From: Conus ventricosus
Lineage: Eukaryota; Mollusca; Gastropoda; Neogastropoda; Conidae
Reading direction: 5' to 3'
Length of the DNA: 64,000 nucleotides
Assembly (NCBI GenBank): GCA_018398815.1
Contig: CM031595.1
Coordinates: forward strand, 141,256,614-141,320,613
The notes beneath the pieces were generated by a model. The model saw nothing but the letters and a program-made list of their open reading frames with translations. It was not told where the DNA came from and did no database searches. Below are positions 1 through 12,500 of this stretch, piece by piece; position 1 is the first letter of the stretch; each line of letters opens with the position of its first letter. Position numbers and translations under genes: made by a program.

Positions 1-556
1 ACACTCACTTACAAATGTCTATACACACCGAACTACACACAAAAACACATATTAACACACACAAATAAGGATAACAATTTTGTTTATGACTGATTAACTA
101 CAGATTTTAAACACTTTCAATACCAAAAGAAATCAAATTCCCAGTAACTATCAGCAGACACATTTTGACAGATCAACTTGAACTTAAATATCTCGCTCCT
201 CCCCCCTGTCCCCCACAATCCCCTCCTTTCCTGGATGTGGTATGAGGACAGGACATGTTATAAAAATCACAAATGATTTGTGGTAAATTTCACAACATAA
301 AGTCATCTGTGTTTTTACAGTCTTTTTTTGGTCTGATTCATCGGTAATATGAACAAATCTGTCAGAAAAGCAAACAAACGAACAAATAAACACATAAAAC
401 AAAACAAAACAAACAGTTGTCTATGTTCTGATTTGGACTAAATGGATTCAAATGAATTCAACAAAGATGAAGCATGGACACATTTTGTTGTTGTTGTTGT
501 TGCTGGTACCAACTGTCTTCTTAGCATTCTCTTGTACTTTTGGGTGGAACCTGCTA

Positions 557-580
557 TACACACACACATACACACACACA

Positions 581-618
<38 letters not shown>
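557..618. repeat. (CA)n microsatellite
   Basis: Run of CA/TA dinucleotides with a few interruptions. The Cys-Val and His-Thr reading frames across it on both strands are a by-product of the repeat. Confidence 0.95.
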
Positions 619-622
<4 letters not shown>

Positions 623-763
623 TACATACACATATGGACATAATAAAACACTAATTGTATTCTGCTCCTAAACGGAATAAAAATAAAGAAAAGCAAAAAC
701 ACTTTTATGCCAAATAATACTGCAGCAGTGGAGTAGAAAGGGTTCAGACATCAAACTTACTTT

Positions 764-910
764 TACTGCTGTGGTTTTGGGTGATGCAGGGGTTGGAGGT
801 GGTGACACAGAGGGCTGTACAACAGAACCTGTGTCCTTGTCAGGTGCCGCCGCCCCCTCCGTCTCCCCACCTGCAACCTCAGGTGGGTCTCCGGATCCTT
901 CCCCTGACAT
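764..910 (-). CDS. Possible first coding exon of an unidentified minus-strand gene
   Basis: An open frame on the minus strand starts at an ATG at 910, two codons after an in-frame stop. It encodes about 49 residues rich in Pro, Ser, Gly and acidic residues, beginning MSGEGSGDPPEV and ending SPKTTAVK, and then meets a good GTAAGT donor. A CAG acceptor-like site lies about 45 bases upstream. I do not recognise the protein, and no following exon can be joined to it in the 700 bases left before the window edge. It could equally be a chance open frame in GC-richer DNA. Confidence 0.25.
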
Positions 911-2071
911 GCTTAGCTAGGCTCTTCCCTTCTTTATTCCTGAGGTACACCAATCCCACGTTTTCTGGCTGCACAGTTTGAAAAATGATCTATCACAGAC
1001 ACTCAGACAGTGATCTCCCTTTTGCACACCATTCACGGTCAGTGATGTCCCTACAGCACTTGGTTAGTTATCTCTTTACAGCAGGCAAACCAGTCAGTTA
1101 TCATAAGTGCATAAAGAAGTGGAATAAATATTAAATATTAATACTAGGTTGCGAAACAAGTAGAGTTTCTGCCCTGTCGCTTCTCAGCTCCATCTATACC
1201 GTATACGTGTTGCTTTAATTTGTAGTTGAACTGGGTTACTGGGGGAAAAATACCGTTTCTACAAATTTTACACTTGAACAAGCAAAATGATAAGGTATAT
1301 CCAGATCAAGAGTAGATGGTAAAATAGCAAAATGAAACAGTATTAATCACCAGCAGCTACATCCAGAGGGGCAACTCCCTCCTAATGAACAGTGAGCTAA
1401 AAGGCTCGGTGACCATTTTGTTTGCATCATGTTCTGGGATTTCACACTGGCAATACTAAATTGGCATCATGTGCGACACTGCTAGCTGCATGTAATGCTG
1501 CCAGCATGGTAGCATAAATGCATAAACAGGCATGTCAGTTTTCTTTTCAGCTGATTCCTCCTTTCTTTTCCAGCTTATTACCTCTTCTTTGCTGCAGGAA
1601 ATTGTTTGAACATTATCCACTCTCTCTTTTTTTTCCTCATGATAAATTATACAAAATGTGAATGCTTGTTAAAATTATTTTTTGAAAGCAAGAATTTTTT
1701 TTAATGTATTATAACAAATACTCTAAAGACAGAGTGCTACCTGTGTGCTTTTTAAAAAATTTTTTTATCCCACCTTCAAATAGTTCCATCATCAAACCAT
1801 CCACTCCTCCCAACTGTAGTCATAATTTTTTCCTGTTTTATCTTCAATAAGTTGACATACCTTTTGAAGTGACTGTAATCACTTGGTCAGACTTCAAAGT
1901 TCACTCCAAGTTGGAGTCCAAGTATCTCATTTACACCTTATGTCTGTGCTGTACCTTGTAGCATTATTTATCAATGATGCCATGATCTAATTGTAAGACT
2001 TGTGTTTGTTGGCACTGTGACAGTTGTAAACAGTGAGTAAAGTGCAGCAGCACCAGCTGATCAGTTGGCCT

Positions 2072-2132
2072 CTCCTCTCTCTCTCTCTCTCTCTCTCTCC
2101 CACACACACACACACACACACACACACAACAC

Positions 2133-2166
<34 letters not shown>
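2072..2166. repeat. Compound (CT)n(CA)n microsatellite
   Basis: A CT run from about 2,072 to 2,098 passes directly into a CA run to about 2,166 with one short interruption. Confidence 0.95.
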
Positions 2167-2168
<2 letters not shown>

Positions 2169-3379
2169 CAATGAAAGGAACAGAAGTGTTAACAATTGTG
2201 CTTTTCCATCATGGCGAGAGTGGAAGCAGGAAGAGAAAGCATGTCTTCCTCTAAAGAACGCAATGCCATGGACAGAAAGATGACCAAGAAGTAGCCAGCA
2301 TCACAATCTCCATCAGAACAAGATCCCCAGAACAGTGTCTGCACAAGCAATGTGCTATGTCTTACTGACTGATCATCTGACTGAAAGGGAATTCCATTAA
2401 CAATATGGCTGCCATTTATCATAAATAATCATCCATCCGGAGCCATTCTGGATGTAACCACTTATAAATTATGCATAAATAATTAGGATCAGGATATGAG
2501 CATTGTATCAAAAACAACTTTGCCTATTTAGGCTTTTTACGCCCCTTCTATATATCTCTTCTTTTTTTTCCATGACTGTTGGTCCAGTCGTAGGCTAGCT
2601 CAGTCCTATTACCCATCAAATTCATATTTTATTTTGATATTAATATATGTATTTATTTTATATTAGGCCTATAAATAATCCATGTAAACAATAAAAATTG
2701 CGTTTAACTTCAACTTCAAGAATCTTCTTGAGTTTTCAGTTGTTCTTCATACTAATATTAGGACTAGAATACTTGCATCAAAACGGCAGTGAATGGTGAT
2801 ACGGATGTTGATTTACTTAATCAGTTAATGACAAAAAGAGCAGACACAACCGTGTACAGGCACAAGATGTGAAATTTTTCAAACATAATGAACCATATGA
2901 TGGAAACGTTTTAGTTTCTTATTTTTACAGCCAGTATCCTTCCACATATACGTGGCCAACTGCACAAATTTAAACTACAGCTGAGTCTCGATAAGATACG
3001 ACCTATCGTTCACTGAACAACAGTAGAGGAAGAGTTTGCATCGCTACAAACAATCCAAACTCGTGATACTGCCTTGGCCCTCGCCCCTTATGACGTTTTT
3101 GAAGCCTTCCTTTATGTTTCATGCCCATGGCAGAGCAGTATAACTTGGTAACTTATTAGCTGATATTGAGTCTAATGTTAAAAGACTAACATAAATTTAC
3201 TTTGGCTATGGAACAGTCCTAACTAGTCAAAACCATACCTCTATGATGATCAGCTAAATCCTCGATCAGAGCGGAAGTTGTGAATCGCAGCGCAGCGGAA
3301 GTTGCCAAAGATTTGCTTCGATAAATCGTCTGCTAGCCCAGTTTTACCCCGTTGTGCTTCTCACCATTTCAAAGAAGAC

Positions 3380-3501
3380 ATGAATAGTTTCATTTACGCT
3401 GTACAGTTCATTTTGTTACTCTGGAATCAGTTACATACATCAATCTCAGAAAATGTAATCGTCAATGTGCACCGTACTGTAGTGAGAGAAGGTTTCCACA
3501 G
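3380..3501 (+). CDS. PIGX: PIGX exon 1 (signal segment), copy A
   Basis: Encodes the signal-like hydrophobic stretch and the VREGFHR block, then ends at CACAG|GTAGCT. The last codon is split after two bases. This exon has no counterpart in copy B because copy B begins in intron 2. Confidence 0.85.
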
Positions 3502-3635
3502 GTAGCTGGTGTAGAAGTGTAAATTTATGAGCATTTATGCTCTTTTTTTGTTTGATTGTTGTATGGGCTGATTTGATTGTTGACATGCATGACATCCAAG
3601 GGTGTACTATAGTCATTCTCTCAGTCCCCCTGTCG

Positions 3636-3717
<82 letters not shown>

Positions 3718-3811
3718 AATGTATGAACCTGACTATTAAGAAAGTGTTATGTACATGAAAATGCACATGTTATTCTGTTTAGTAAGTATGTCTTATGTTA
3801 AGTACGTGAGT

Positions 3812-3862
<51 letters not shown>

Positions 3863-3935
3863 GTGTGTGTGTGTGTGTTTCCTACTACCTCCTGCCCTCC
3901 TTGTCATTATGTTGTTATGCTTGTATTCTTATGCG

Positions 3936-4028
<93 letters not shown>

Positions 4029-4298
4029 TATGATTCTGCTGCAATGACTGATTTATCTAGATATGACATTCACCCCCCCCCCCTCCACCCATGGTAACTG
4101 GGCTATCATTATGCATTATTTTCCCCTCTATTTGTGCTTTACTTCCTTTTTTTTTTTCCTGGTGCTTCAAAATCGATTGCCTTGCATCTCCTTGGTTTTG
4201 TTGTTGTTGTTTTTTTATTGTCATATTGTTCTAAACATGCTCTTTCCTGCGCCCCACTCTCACCTCTTTGTCCCTTTCGCTCCCTCCCACCCTTCTGT

Positions 4299-4338
<40 letters not shown>

Positions 4339-4431
4339 TTCCCTGCACTCCTTTCGTCCTGCGTTCTCTTCTCTCTCTCTCTCTCTCTCTCCTCTCTCTT
4401 CCCTCACTCTCCTTCTTCCCTGCACTCCTTC

Positions 4432-4491
<60 letters not shown>

Positions 4492-4664
4492 ACTTTTTTT
4501 TTTTTGTAATTCCATATCTTATTTTAGATCTAGCCACTTTATACGTGCTGCTTTGTGCCATTCATTTGCATTGTTGACCCTACTCAGGGTGAGGACTGGA
4601 CGTAAAGAAGTGCATCAAATGCTTATCTATCATCCTCCTAAATAAAGAATTTTGTTTTGTCTTG

Positions 4665-4710
<46 letters not shown>

Positions 4711-6404
4711 ATTTAAACTGATAGGCCACTTCCTTTCAACTGATTTTTAAAAACCAGATAATGATAAATGAGAGACATGGTTACCATTGGTTTTATTAAT
4801 GATTGTAAGTATATCATGGGGGGAGGGGGGGGGGGGGGGCTGCAGATATTTGGGGAGATGTGGGAGTTCAGACCAGCCACTTTGTGCAGTGTTTAGTGGC
4901 AGCTGGGAGATTGTGGTTTTGATTCCCTTCAGAGACATTTGTATGTGGGATTTTTCTGCTCTGACAGGCTCCTACCTGGAAGTGAGTTTGCTATGGGCTT
5001 AGTTGAGAAATCAACTTTCATCCATGTAAATGATGCATCTCTGACAGTTTTGCTGAAATTTCCAATCAGTGCTGCATGTGTCTGTATCTCTTGGGGCCTA
5101 CTTGATGCCAGGGTATATCATGAAAGCAAGCATAGAAGACCATGTTATATCATCTCAAACAGAAATAAAGCTGTATAGCATCATCTTTATCATCCTTATC
5201 CTACTGTGACTACACATCCATACACACACATGTGTACATTCACTTACACACACATACAAACAACAAAAAAGAGAGAAAAAGGTAGATAGGTACTCAAGGT
5301 CTGACCAGCACGTTGGGCTAATGTGTATGTCAGACATCTGCTGAGTCGTAGCCACGAGACCCTCTTCTTCAATTCTCTCATCTTAGTTGTTAGTTCATTT
5401 ATCCATCAGCTTAAAATCATGCGTAGTGTGGTCTCAAAACTTAGCGGATGTGGTGTAGCGTATATGGACTAGTCCGCACGTAGTGACGCCTCCTTGATGA
5501 AACTGAAACCGAACCTATCCTTATCCTAATCACTTAACATAAAGAATCTCAAATTGGTGGCCCTTTATGCCCAGCTCTCATGTAAACCGCAGTTTTGATT
5601 ATCCTCTCCATCATGTTTATGCCTGTGATGAGCCTGTATCAGCAAGTTTGTGGGTACTGTAGTTTGATGGGTGTTGTGACGCCCGTAGGAAGGTAAAGCT
5701 CACTCTTACAGTGGTGGCATGTATACATATACATACTATTATGCAGTGTTTCATGGATCTAGAATATGATATTTCAGGAACTAAAAGGTATGATATTACA
5801 AAGACATATATTCTGTGCTTCCATGCAACAGGAACACAGAGTTATGCGATGTGTACAGGGATAGGAACACAGAGTTATGTGATGTGTTCAGGATATAAAG
5901 TGATGGAATGTTACCAAGTCATGGTGTTACGGAGATGTACATATCGTGCTTCTGTGCAGAGTTACATATGTACACAGGGATGTAAACTGACAGAATGTTA
6001 CAAAGTCATGCGCTCTGTTGTGCAATGTTCCAGAGAAATCCAGACAACAGTGACAGTGGGTCAACATGCTGTCAAGGTTCCGGACAGCGGAGAGTGCGGT
6101 TTGTTGCTGATTGAACACTTGCCGTCTGGTCTCTATGTCGACCCTTTTCAGCTGGACAGTCTGGCCCAGTTTGGGGGGCCACAGGTATGTATGTCTAACT
6201 GCTTTAACTGCTTTCACATTCTACCTTCACTTCTTCACACTGGTATGTTTGCGCATGTGTACGGGTCATTTGATGTGTTCAGGCTTATGTGTGGTATGAT
6301 TGTCTGAATCCATCAATTCCCCTTTCTTCATACTTATGTTTGGGGGGCAAGGATATTACTTTCTGCTCTTATGTGTCTAGTTTTGTGTACTCATTTAGTT
6401 AGTT

Positions 6405-6471
<67 letters not shown>

Positions 6472-6473
6472 AT

Positions 6474-6533
<60 letters not shown>

Positions 6534-9500
6534 TATGTGTGTGTGTGTGTGTGAGGTGTGTGTGCAGGGAGGGGATGTTCATATATATATTGTATTGCCA
6601 TCATTCTTCTTGTATACACATTACGCATATATGTATGTACATATGTGCCTTCCTTACAAGTTGAAAGTACAAAAGTGTATTTCTTTGTTAATAGCTGAGT
6701 TACACATTGTTAGTGGTCTGGTTGTTAGCAACAGTATTGCTGAAAGGAAACGTCGAGTCAGCCAGGAAAAGTCAACAGTAAATGAGTATCAGTAGTTCCT
6801 GTTTCTTTAGTACAGTAACTTTACGACATAGCTGGCTTGGCTTTCTCTGCCTTTAATTGTTTCATTCAGGGCACAAAAGTCATTGTACTTAACATTCATT
6901 TTATCATTACAGTGTTACTATGCTTGGTTGCGATGTCCTTCAGGTCTTGACAGCCAGCCCAGTGGACATAGAGGCACCTGAATACCTGTCTGCACCCTTG
7001 GATCTCTTTGTCTACTCCTCAGTGCTGTTTGACACACCCACTTCCTCCGATTCCCTTACTGTTACTGTTTCTTTACCTGTTCATGTGCGCTACCACCGAC
7101 CGTCCCCTGACCCTGAGGTCACCGATGTAGCTGTGACACTCTACCATCCAAGAGTTCTGCTGAACTGTGCAATACCAGGTGAGCGTTTCTGTCTGTCTTT
7201 GTATGGCTATGTATTTTTTGTGCGTGTCCCTTGTGAAAGTGTGTGATATTAAAGAAGGAAGTTTTGTATGTTGGTGGCAGGCAGGAGAGATAAGATAATG
7301 TTGCTTATAGCCCAGCCGACCGCAAAGGGCCACATCAGGGCTGTAGGCAGGAGAGATCAGTGATAGGATAAGGTGATAGCAGGATGTGATGAGGTCATGA
7401 CAGAATGTGGTGTGATGATGTTAAGACATCATGTGGCCATGGCAGGATTCATTGTGATCTGATGTGACAGAATGTGGTGTGATGATGCTAGGACATCATG
7501 TGGCCATGGCAGGATACATTGTGATCTGATGTGACAGAATGTGGTGTGATGATGCTAGGACATCATGTGGCCATGGCAAGATACATTGTGATCTGATGTG
7601 ACAGAATGTGGTGTGATGATGCTAGGACATCATGTGGCCATGGCAAGATACATTGTGATCTGATGTGACAGAATGTGGTATGATGATGCCAGGACATCAT
7701 GTGGCCATGGCAAGATACATTGTGATCTGATGTGACAGAATGTGGTGTGATGATGCTAGGACATCATGTGGCCATGGCAAGATACATTGTGATCTGATGT
7801 GACAGAATGTGGTGTGATGATGCTAGGACATCATGTGGCCATGGCAGGATACATTGTGATCTGATGTGACAGAATGTGGTGTGATGATGCTAGGACATCA
7901 TGTGGCCATGGCAAGATACATTGTGATCTGATGTGACAGAATGTGGTGTGATGATGCTAGGACATCATGTGGCCATGGCAAGATACATTGTGATCTGATG
8001 TGACAGAATGTGGTGTGATGATGCTAGGACATCATGTGGCCATGGCAGGATACATTGTGATCTGATGTGACAGAATGTGGTGTGATGATGCTAGGACATC
8101 ATGTGGCCATGGCAAGATACATTGTGATCTGATGTGACAGAATGTGGTGTGATGATGGCAAGGTGCCATGTGGTGATGACAGAATACAGTGAGATGTGGT
8201 GATGACAGAATACAGTGAGATGTGGTGATGACAGAATACAGTGAGATGTGGTGACAGAATACAGTGAGATGTGGTGACAGAATACAGTGAGATGTAGAGG
8301 TAGCGGAAATATAGTGATGCCAATATGTCATATGGTGATGTCAGAATACAGTGAGATGTGGCGATGTCAGAATACACTGTGATGTGGTGGTGGCAGAATG
8401 TGTTATGATGATGATGGTAATTCATGTGGAGATGTCAGAATACAGTGAGATGTGGTGATGTCAGAATACAGTCTGATCTGATGATGTCAGAATACAGCGA
8501 GACGTGGTGGTGGTAGAATGTGTACTGATGAGGGCGAGATGGCATGTGGTGATGTCAGAATACAGTGAGATGTGGTGATGTCAGAATACAGTCTGATGTG
8601 GTGATGTCAGAATACAGTCTGATGTGGTGATGTCAGAATACAGTGAGATGTGGTGATGTCAGAATACAGTCTGATGTGGTGATGTCAGGGTACAGAGTGA
8701 TGTGGTTATGTCAGGGTACAGTGTGATGTGGTTATATCAGAGTACAGTCTGATGTTGTGATGTCAGAATACAGTCTGATGTGGTGATGTCAGAATACAGT
8801 CTGATGTGGTGATGTCAGGGTACAGTGTGATGTGGTGATGTCAGAGTACAGTCTGATGTTGTGATGTCAGAATACAGTCTGATGTGGTGATGTCAGAGTA
8901 CAGTCTGATGTGGTGATGTCAGAGTACAGTCTGATGTTGTGATGTCAGAATACAGTCTGATGTGGTGATGTCAGAATACAGTCTGATGTGGTGATGTCAG
9001 GGTACAGTGTGATGTGGTGATGTCAGAATACAGTGAGATGTGGTGATGTCAGAATACAGTCTGATGTGGTGATGTCAGGGTACAGTGTGATGTGGTGTGT
9101 CAGAGTACAGTCTGATGTTGTGATGTCAGAATACAGTGTGATGTGGTGATGTCAGAGTACAGTCTGATGTGGTGATGTCAGAGTACAGTCTGATGTGGTG
9201 ATGAGTACGGTGTGATGTGGTGATGTCAGGGTACAGTGTGATGTGGTGATGTCAGAGTACAGTGTGATGTGGTGATTGTCAGAGTACAGTCTGATGTGGT
9301 GATGTCAGAGTACAGTCTGATGTGGTGATGTCAGAATACAGTGTGATGTGGTGATGTCAGAGTACAGTGTGATGTGGTGATGTCAGAATACACTGTGATG
9401 TGGTGATGTCAGAGTGCAGTGTGATGTGGTGGTGTCAGAGTACAGTGTGATGTGGTGATGTCGGGGTACAGTGTGATGTTGTTATGTCAGAGTACAGTGG

Positions 9501-12500
9501 GATGTGGTGATGTCAGAGTACAGTGTGATGTGGTGATGTCAGAGTACAGTCTGAGGTGGTGATGTCAAGGTACAGTGTGATGTGGTGATGTCAGGGTACA
9601 GTGTGATGTGGTGATGTCAGGGTACAGTGTGATGTGATGGTGGCAGAATGTGTTATGGGGATGTCAGAATACAGTCTCATGTGGTGATGTCAGAATACAG
9701 CATGATGGAGGGATGTCAAAATGTGTTATGATGATGATGAGATGCCATGTGGTGAAGTCAGAATACTGTAAGAGATGGTGGTGTTGTCATGATGATGAGA
9801 TGTCATGCGGTGATGTCAGAATAGTATGATGTGATGGGGATGATGAGATGTCATGGGGAGATGTCAGAATACTGTAAGAGATGGTGTTGTCATGATGATG
9901 AGATGTCATGCGGTGATGTCAGAATAGTATGATGTGATGGGGATGATGAGATGTCATGGTGAGATGTCAGAATACAGTCTGGAGGATGATGACAGAATGT
10001 GTTGTTATGATGATGAGATGTCATGGGGTGATGACAGAATAGTCTGACGCTGAGGTGGTGCAATGTGGCATTACATATGGCAAGACGCCATGTGGTGATG
10101 ACAGTACAGTGTGAGGCAGTGGTATCAGAATGTGACAGTGTAATGACGAGAAGTCTTGTGGTGATGACAGTACAGTGTGAGGCAGTGGTATCAGAATGTG
10201 ACAGTGTAATGACGAGATGTCTTGTGGTGATGACAGTACAATGTGAGGCAGTGGTGTCAGCATGTGACAGTATAATGACAAGATGTCTTGTGGTGATGAC
10301 AGTACAGTGTGAGGCAGTGGTATCAGAATGTGACAGTGTAATGACGAGATGTCTTGTGGTGATGACAGTACAATGTGAGGCAGTGGTGTCAGCATGTGAC
10401 AGTATAATGACAAGATGTCTTGTGGTGATGACAGTACAGTGTGAGGCAGTGGTATCAGAATGTGACAGTGTGTAATGACGAGATGTCTTGTGGTGATGAC
10501 AGTACAGTGTGAGGCAGTGGTATCAGAATGCGACAGTGTAATGACAAGATGTCTTGTGGTGATGACAGTAGAGTGTGAGGCAGTGGTATCAGAATGTGAC
10601 AGTGTGTAATGACGAGATGTCTTGTGGTGATGACAGTACAGTGTGAGGCAGTGGTATCAGAATGCGACAGTGTAATGACGAGATGTCTTGTGGTGATGAC
10701 AGTACAGTGTGAGGCAGTGGTATCAGAATGCGACAGTGTAATGACAAGATGTCTTGTGGTGATGACAGTACAGTGTGAGGCAGTGGTATCAGAATGTGAC
10801 AGTGTAATGACGAGATGTCTTGTGGTGATGACAGTACAGTGTGAGGCAGTGGTATCAGAATGCGACAGTGTAATGACGAGATGTCTTGTGGTGATGACAG
10901 TACAGTGTGAGGTAGTGTTGACAAGAGTATGGAGCGATATGTCAGGATTGTTACGTGATGATGAATGAATTGAGTGTGATTTGGTGATGGCAGAATGTAA
11001 TTGTAATGGTAGGATGAGATGCCAAGACATGATGTGGTATTGTTCAGCTATAAATGACAGAAGAATGTCGTGTGATTGCAGGATATGTCGAAGTAGTGAT
11101 GGCAGAATTCAGTGTGATGATATAATGTGACGTGTGTAGGCAATAATGTGATGTGTGTGGGCAAGATGTGGTTTCACTCTGTTTGGCGACTGGAGAATCT
11201 CATGTGGTGATGGCAGAATGTGATGCGAGTTTGTGTGGTGACAGTAGTCTGTGGTGCAATGATGGAGAATGCGATGTTGTGATGAGAGAATGGGATGTGA
11301 TGATGAAGAGTATAGTAAGGGTGATGCAAGAATCTCATGTTGTGATACAGGGTGTGGTGTACTGAAGGGAGAATATGATGTGAAGATGGCATGGTATGGT
11401 ACCATTGTGCAGACTCCAGACTGACAGAGGCTCCATGTGACGCCTCCAATAGCAGCCAGTGTTCTTGGGCCGAGCTGTCCTACAGAAGTGTAAGTCACTT
11501 TGTGCTCCTAGAGAGATCACATGCAAGTGCATGCTTGTGTATGTGCGTATTTACTTTAATATGATTTTGCTGATGTGTCCGAGTGTGTGTATTCTACACA
11601 TCTTCTTGAAATATACATGCGTGTCATGTCTTTAACTTGCTTGGCCGTGTTCTCACCCAACTCGTTACTGATAAAAGTGACATACAGTTTGATTCCTGCA
11701 TTACCTGGTGCCATCATGATTCATCTCTGTCTTCCTTGGTTTGTGTGTGTATGTGTGTCATAACTGTTTATCCATATGACTTCCTTATTTGTACACCTGT
11801 GGTGAAAATACAATGAACACAACAAACCTGGAGACGAAATTTTCAGGCGGTAATTGCACTTGCAGTGTCTAGCCATTGTGTTAGTGTGCTCTGACCAGAG
11901 TGACAATCCTCGCTAACTCTCACATGCGAATTCGTATCTAGCTTCTTCTGTGTCTTAAACTACAAACTGATATATGGGAAGAAAGCAGGAACTACAAGCT
12001 CTGAAATATTTGAAAAAAAAGATTGAAAGAAATTTCTATCAGCAGAAACCATTTTTACAGTAGGTCTGGTGTCCCTCTATGTCTGCCGTGTGATAGTAGA
12101 CGAAAATTAACCTCCCCTACTTCCCTCTGTTACGCAATGGTAGATGAAAACAACCCTTCCTGCTCCCCTTCCTACTTTTACACAAATTTGGAAGATGTGT
12201 GCAGACACTTTGTAAAACATACTCACTTTAGTTGAGAGAGCACTGATAGCAATTTGAAGATGAAAGCTCTGGTGCATGTGCATCTTTTTTTTTGCTTTCT
12301 GGTAACAGACGCACCATAATACTGCATTATGTGCAGATTTGATAGGATTTTATCATGTGACCAAAACCCAGATCACATTACAGCGTTCTGCATTTATGGA
12401 ACAAATATATGTATACACCAGTCCATTTGTGCAATAATTTAGTTGTCTCTTTTTAGTGGACACATGTGTTTTGTGGAAGATTTTGTATTATTTGATGCCT

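Larger units (their letters stand above)
1..3379. other. Region upstream of PIGX
   Basis: No confident gene lies here. It holds a CA microsatellite near 557-618, a weak minus-strand exon candidate at 764-910 (listed separately), a compound CT/CA microsatellite at 2,072-2,166 and otherwise AT-rich DNA. The PIGX promoter should lie close upstream of 3,380, but I see no TATA box or other site I would defend. Confidence 0.5.
3502..6033 (+). other. PIGX intron 1, microsatellite-rich
   Basis: Contains a CTGT/CT repeat, a TG run, several CT runs and a poly-G tract, all listed separately, plus a degenerate ~33-bp tandem repeat near 5,831. No other coding sequence was seen. Confidence 0.7.
7179..11412 (+). 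other. PIGX intron 3, mostly minisatellite, copy A
   Basis: 4,234 bp against 2,641 bp for the same intron in copy B. The difference is mainly in tandem repeat copy number, plus a 53-bp LINE tail. No coding sequence beyond repeat-derived open frames. Confidence 0.85.

Noticed and set aside
184..402. Minus-strand open frame of 72 codons near the window start
   Set aside because: No recognisable motif, no convincing splice sites, and AT-rich composition like its surroundings.
5398..5505. Possible old SINE or MITE tail (GTAGTGACGCCTCCTTGATG region)
   Set aside because: No termini or target-site duplication could be found, so a mobile-element call is not supported.
6403..6795. Cys-Val and His-Thr repeat open frames (also at 438-702, 1,964-2,283, 3,810-4,047)
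   Set aside because: Translations of CA/TG and CT/GA microsatellites.
7371..10915. Regularly spaced repeats resembling a CRISPR array
   Set aside because: There are no unique spacers; units are contiguous minisatellite copies in an animal intron.
10065..10968. Long open frames on both strands (repeats such as VMTVQCEAVVSECDS)
   Set aside because: They come from a 66-bp tandem unit, which keeps all frames open. They lie inside PIGX intron 3 and have no start, splice or conservation support.
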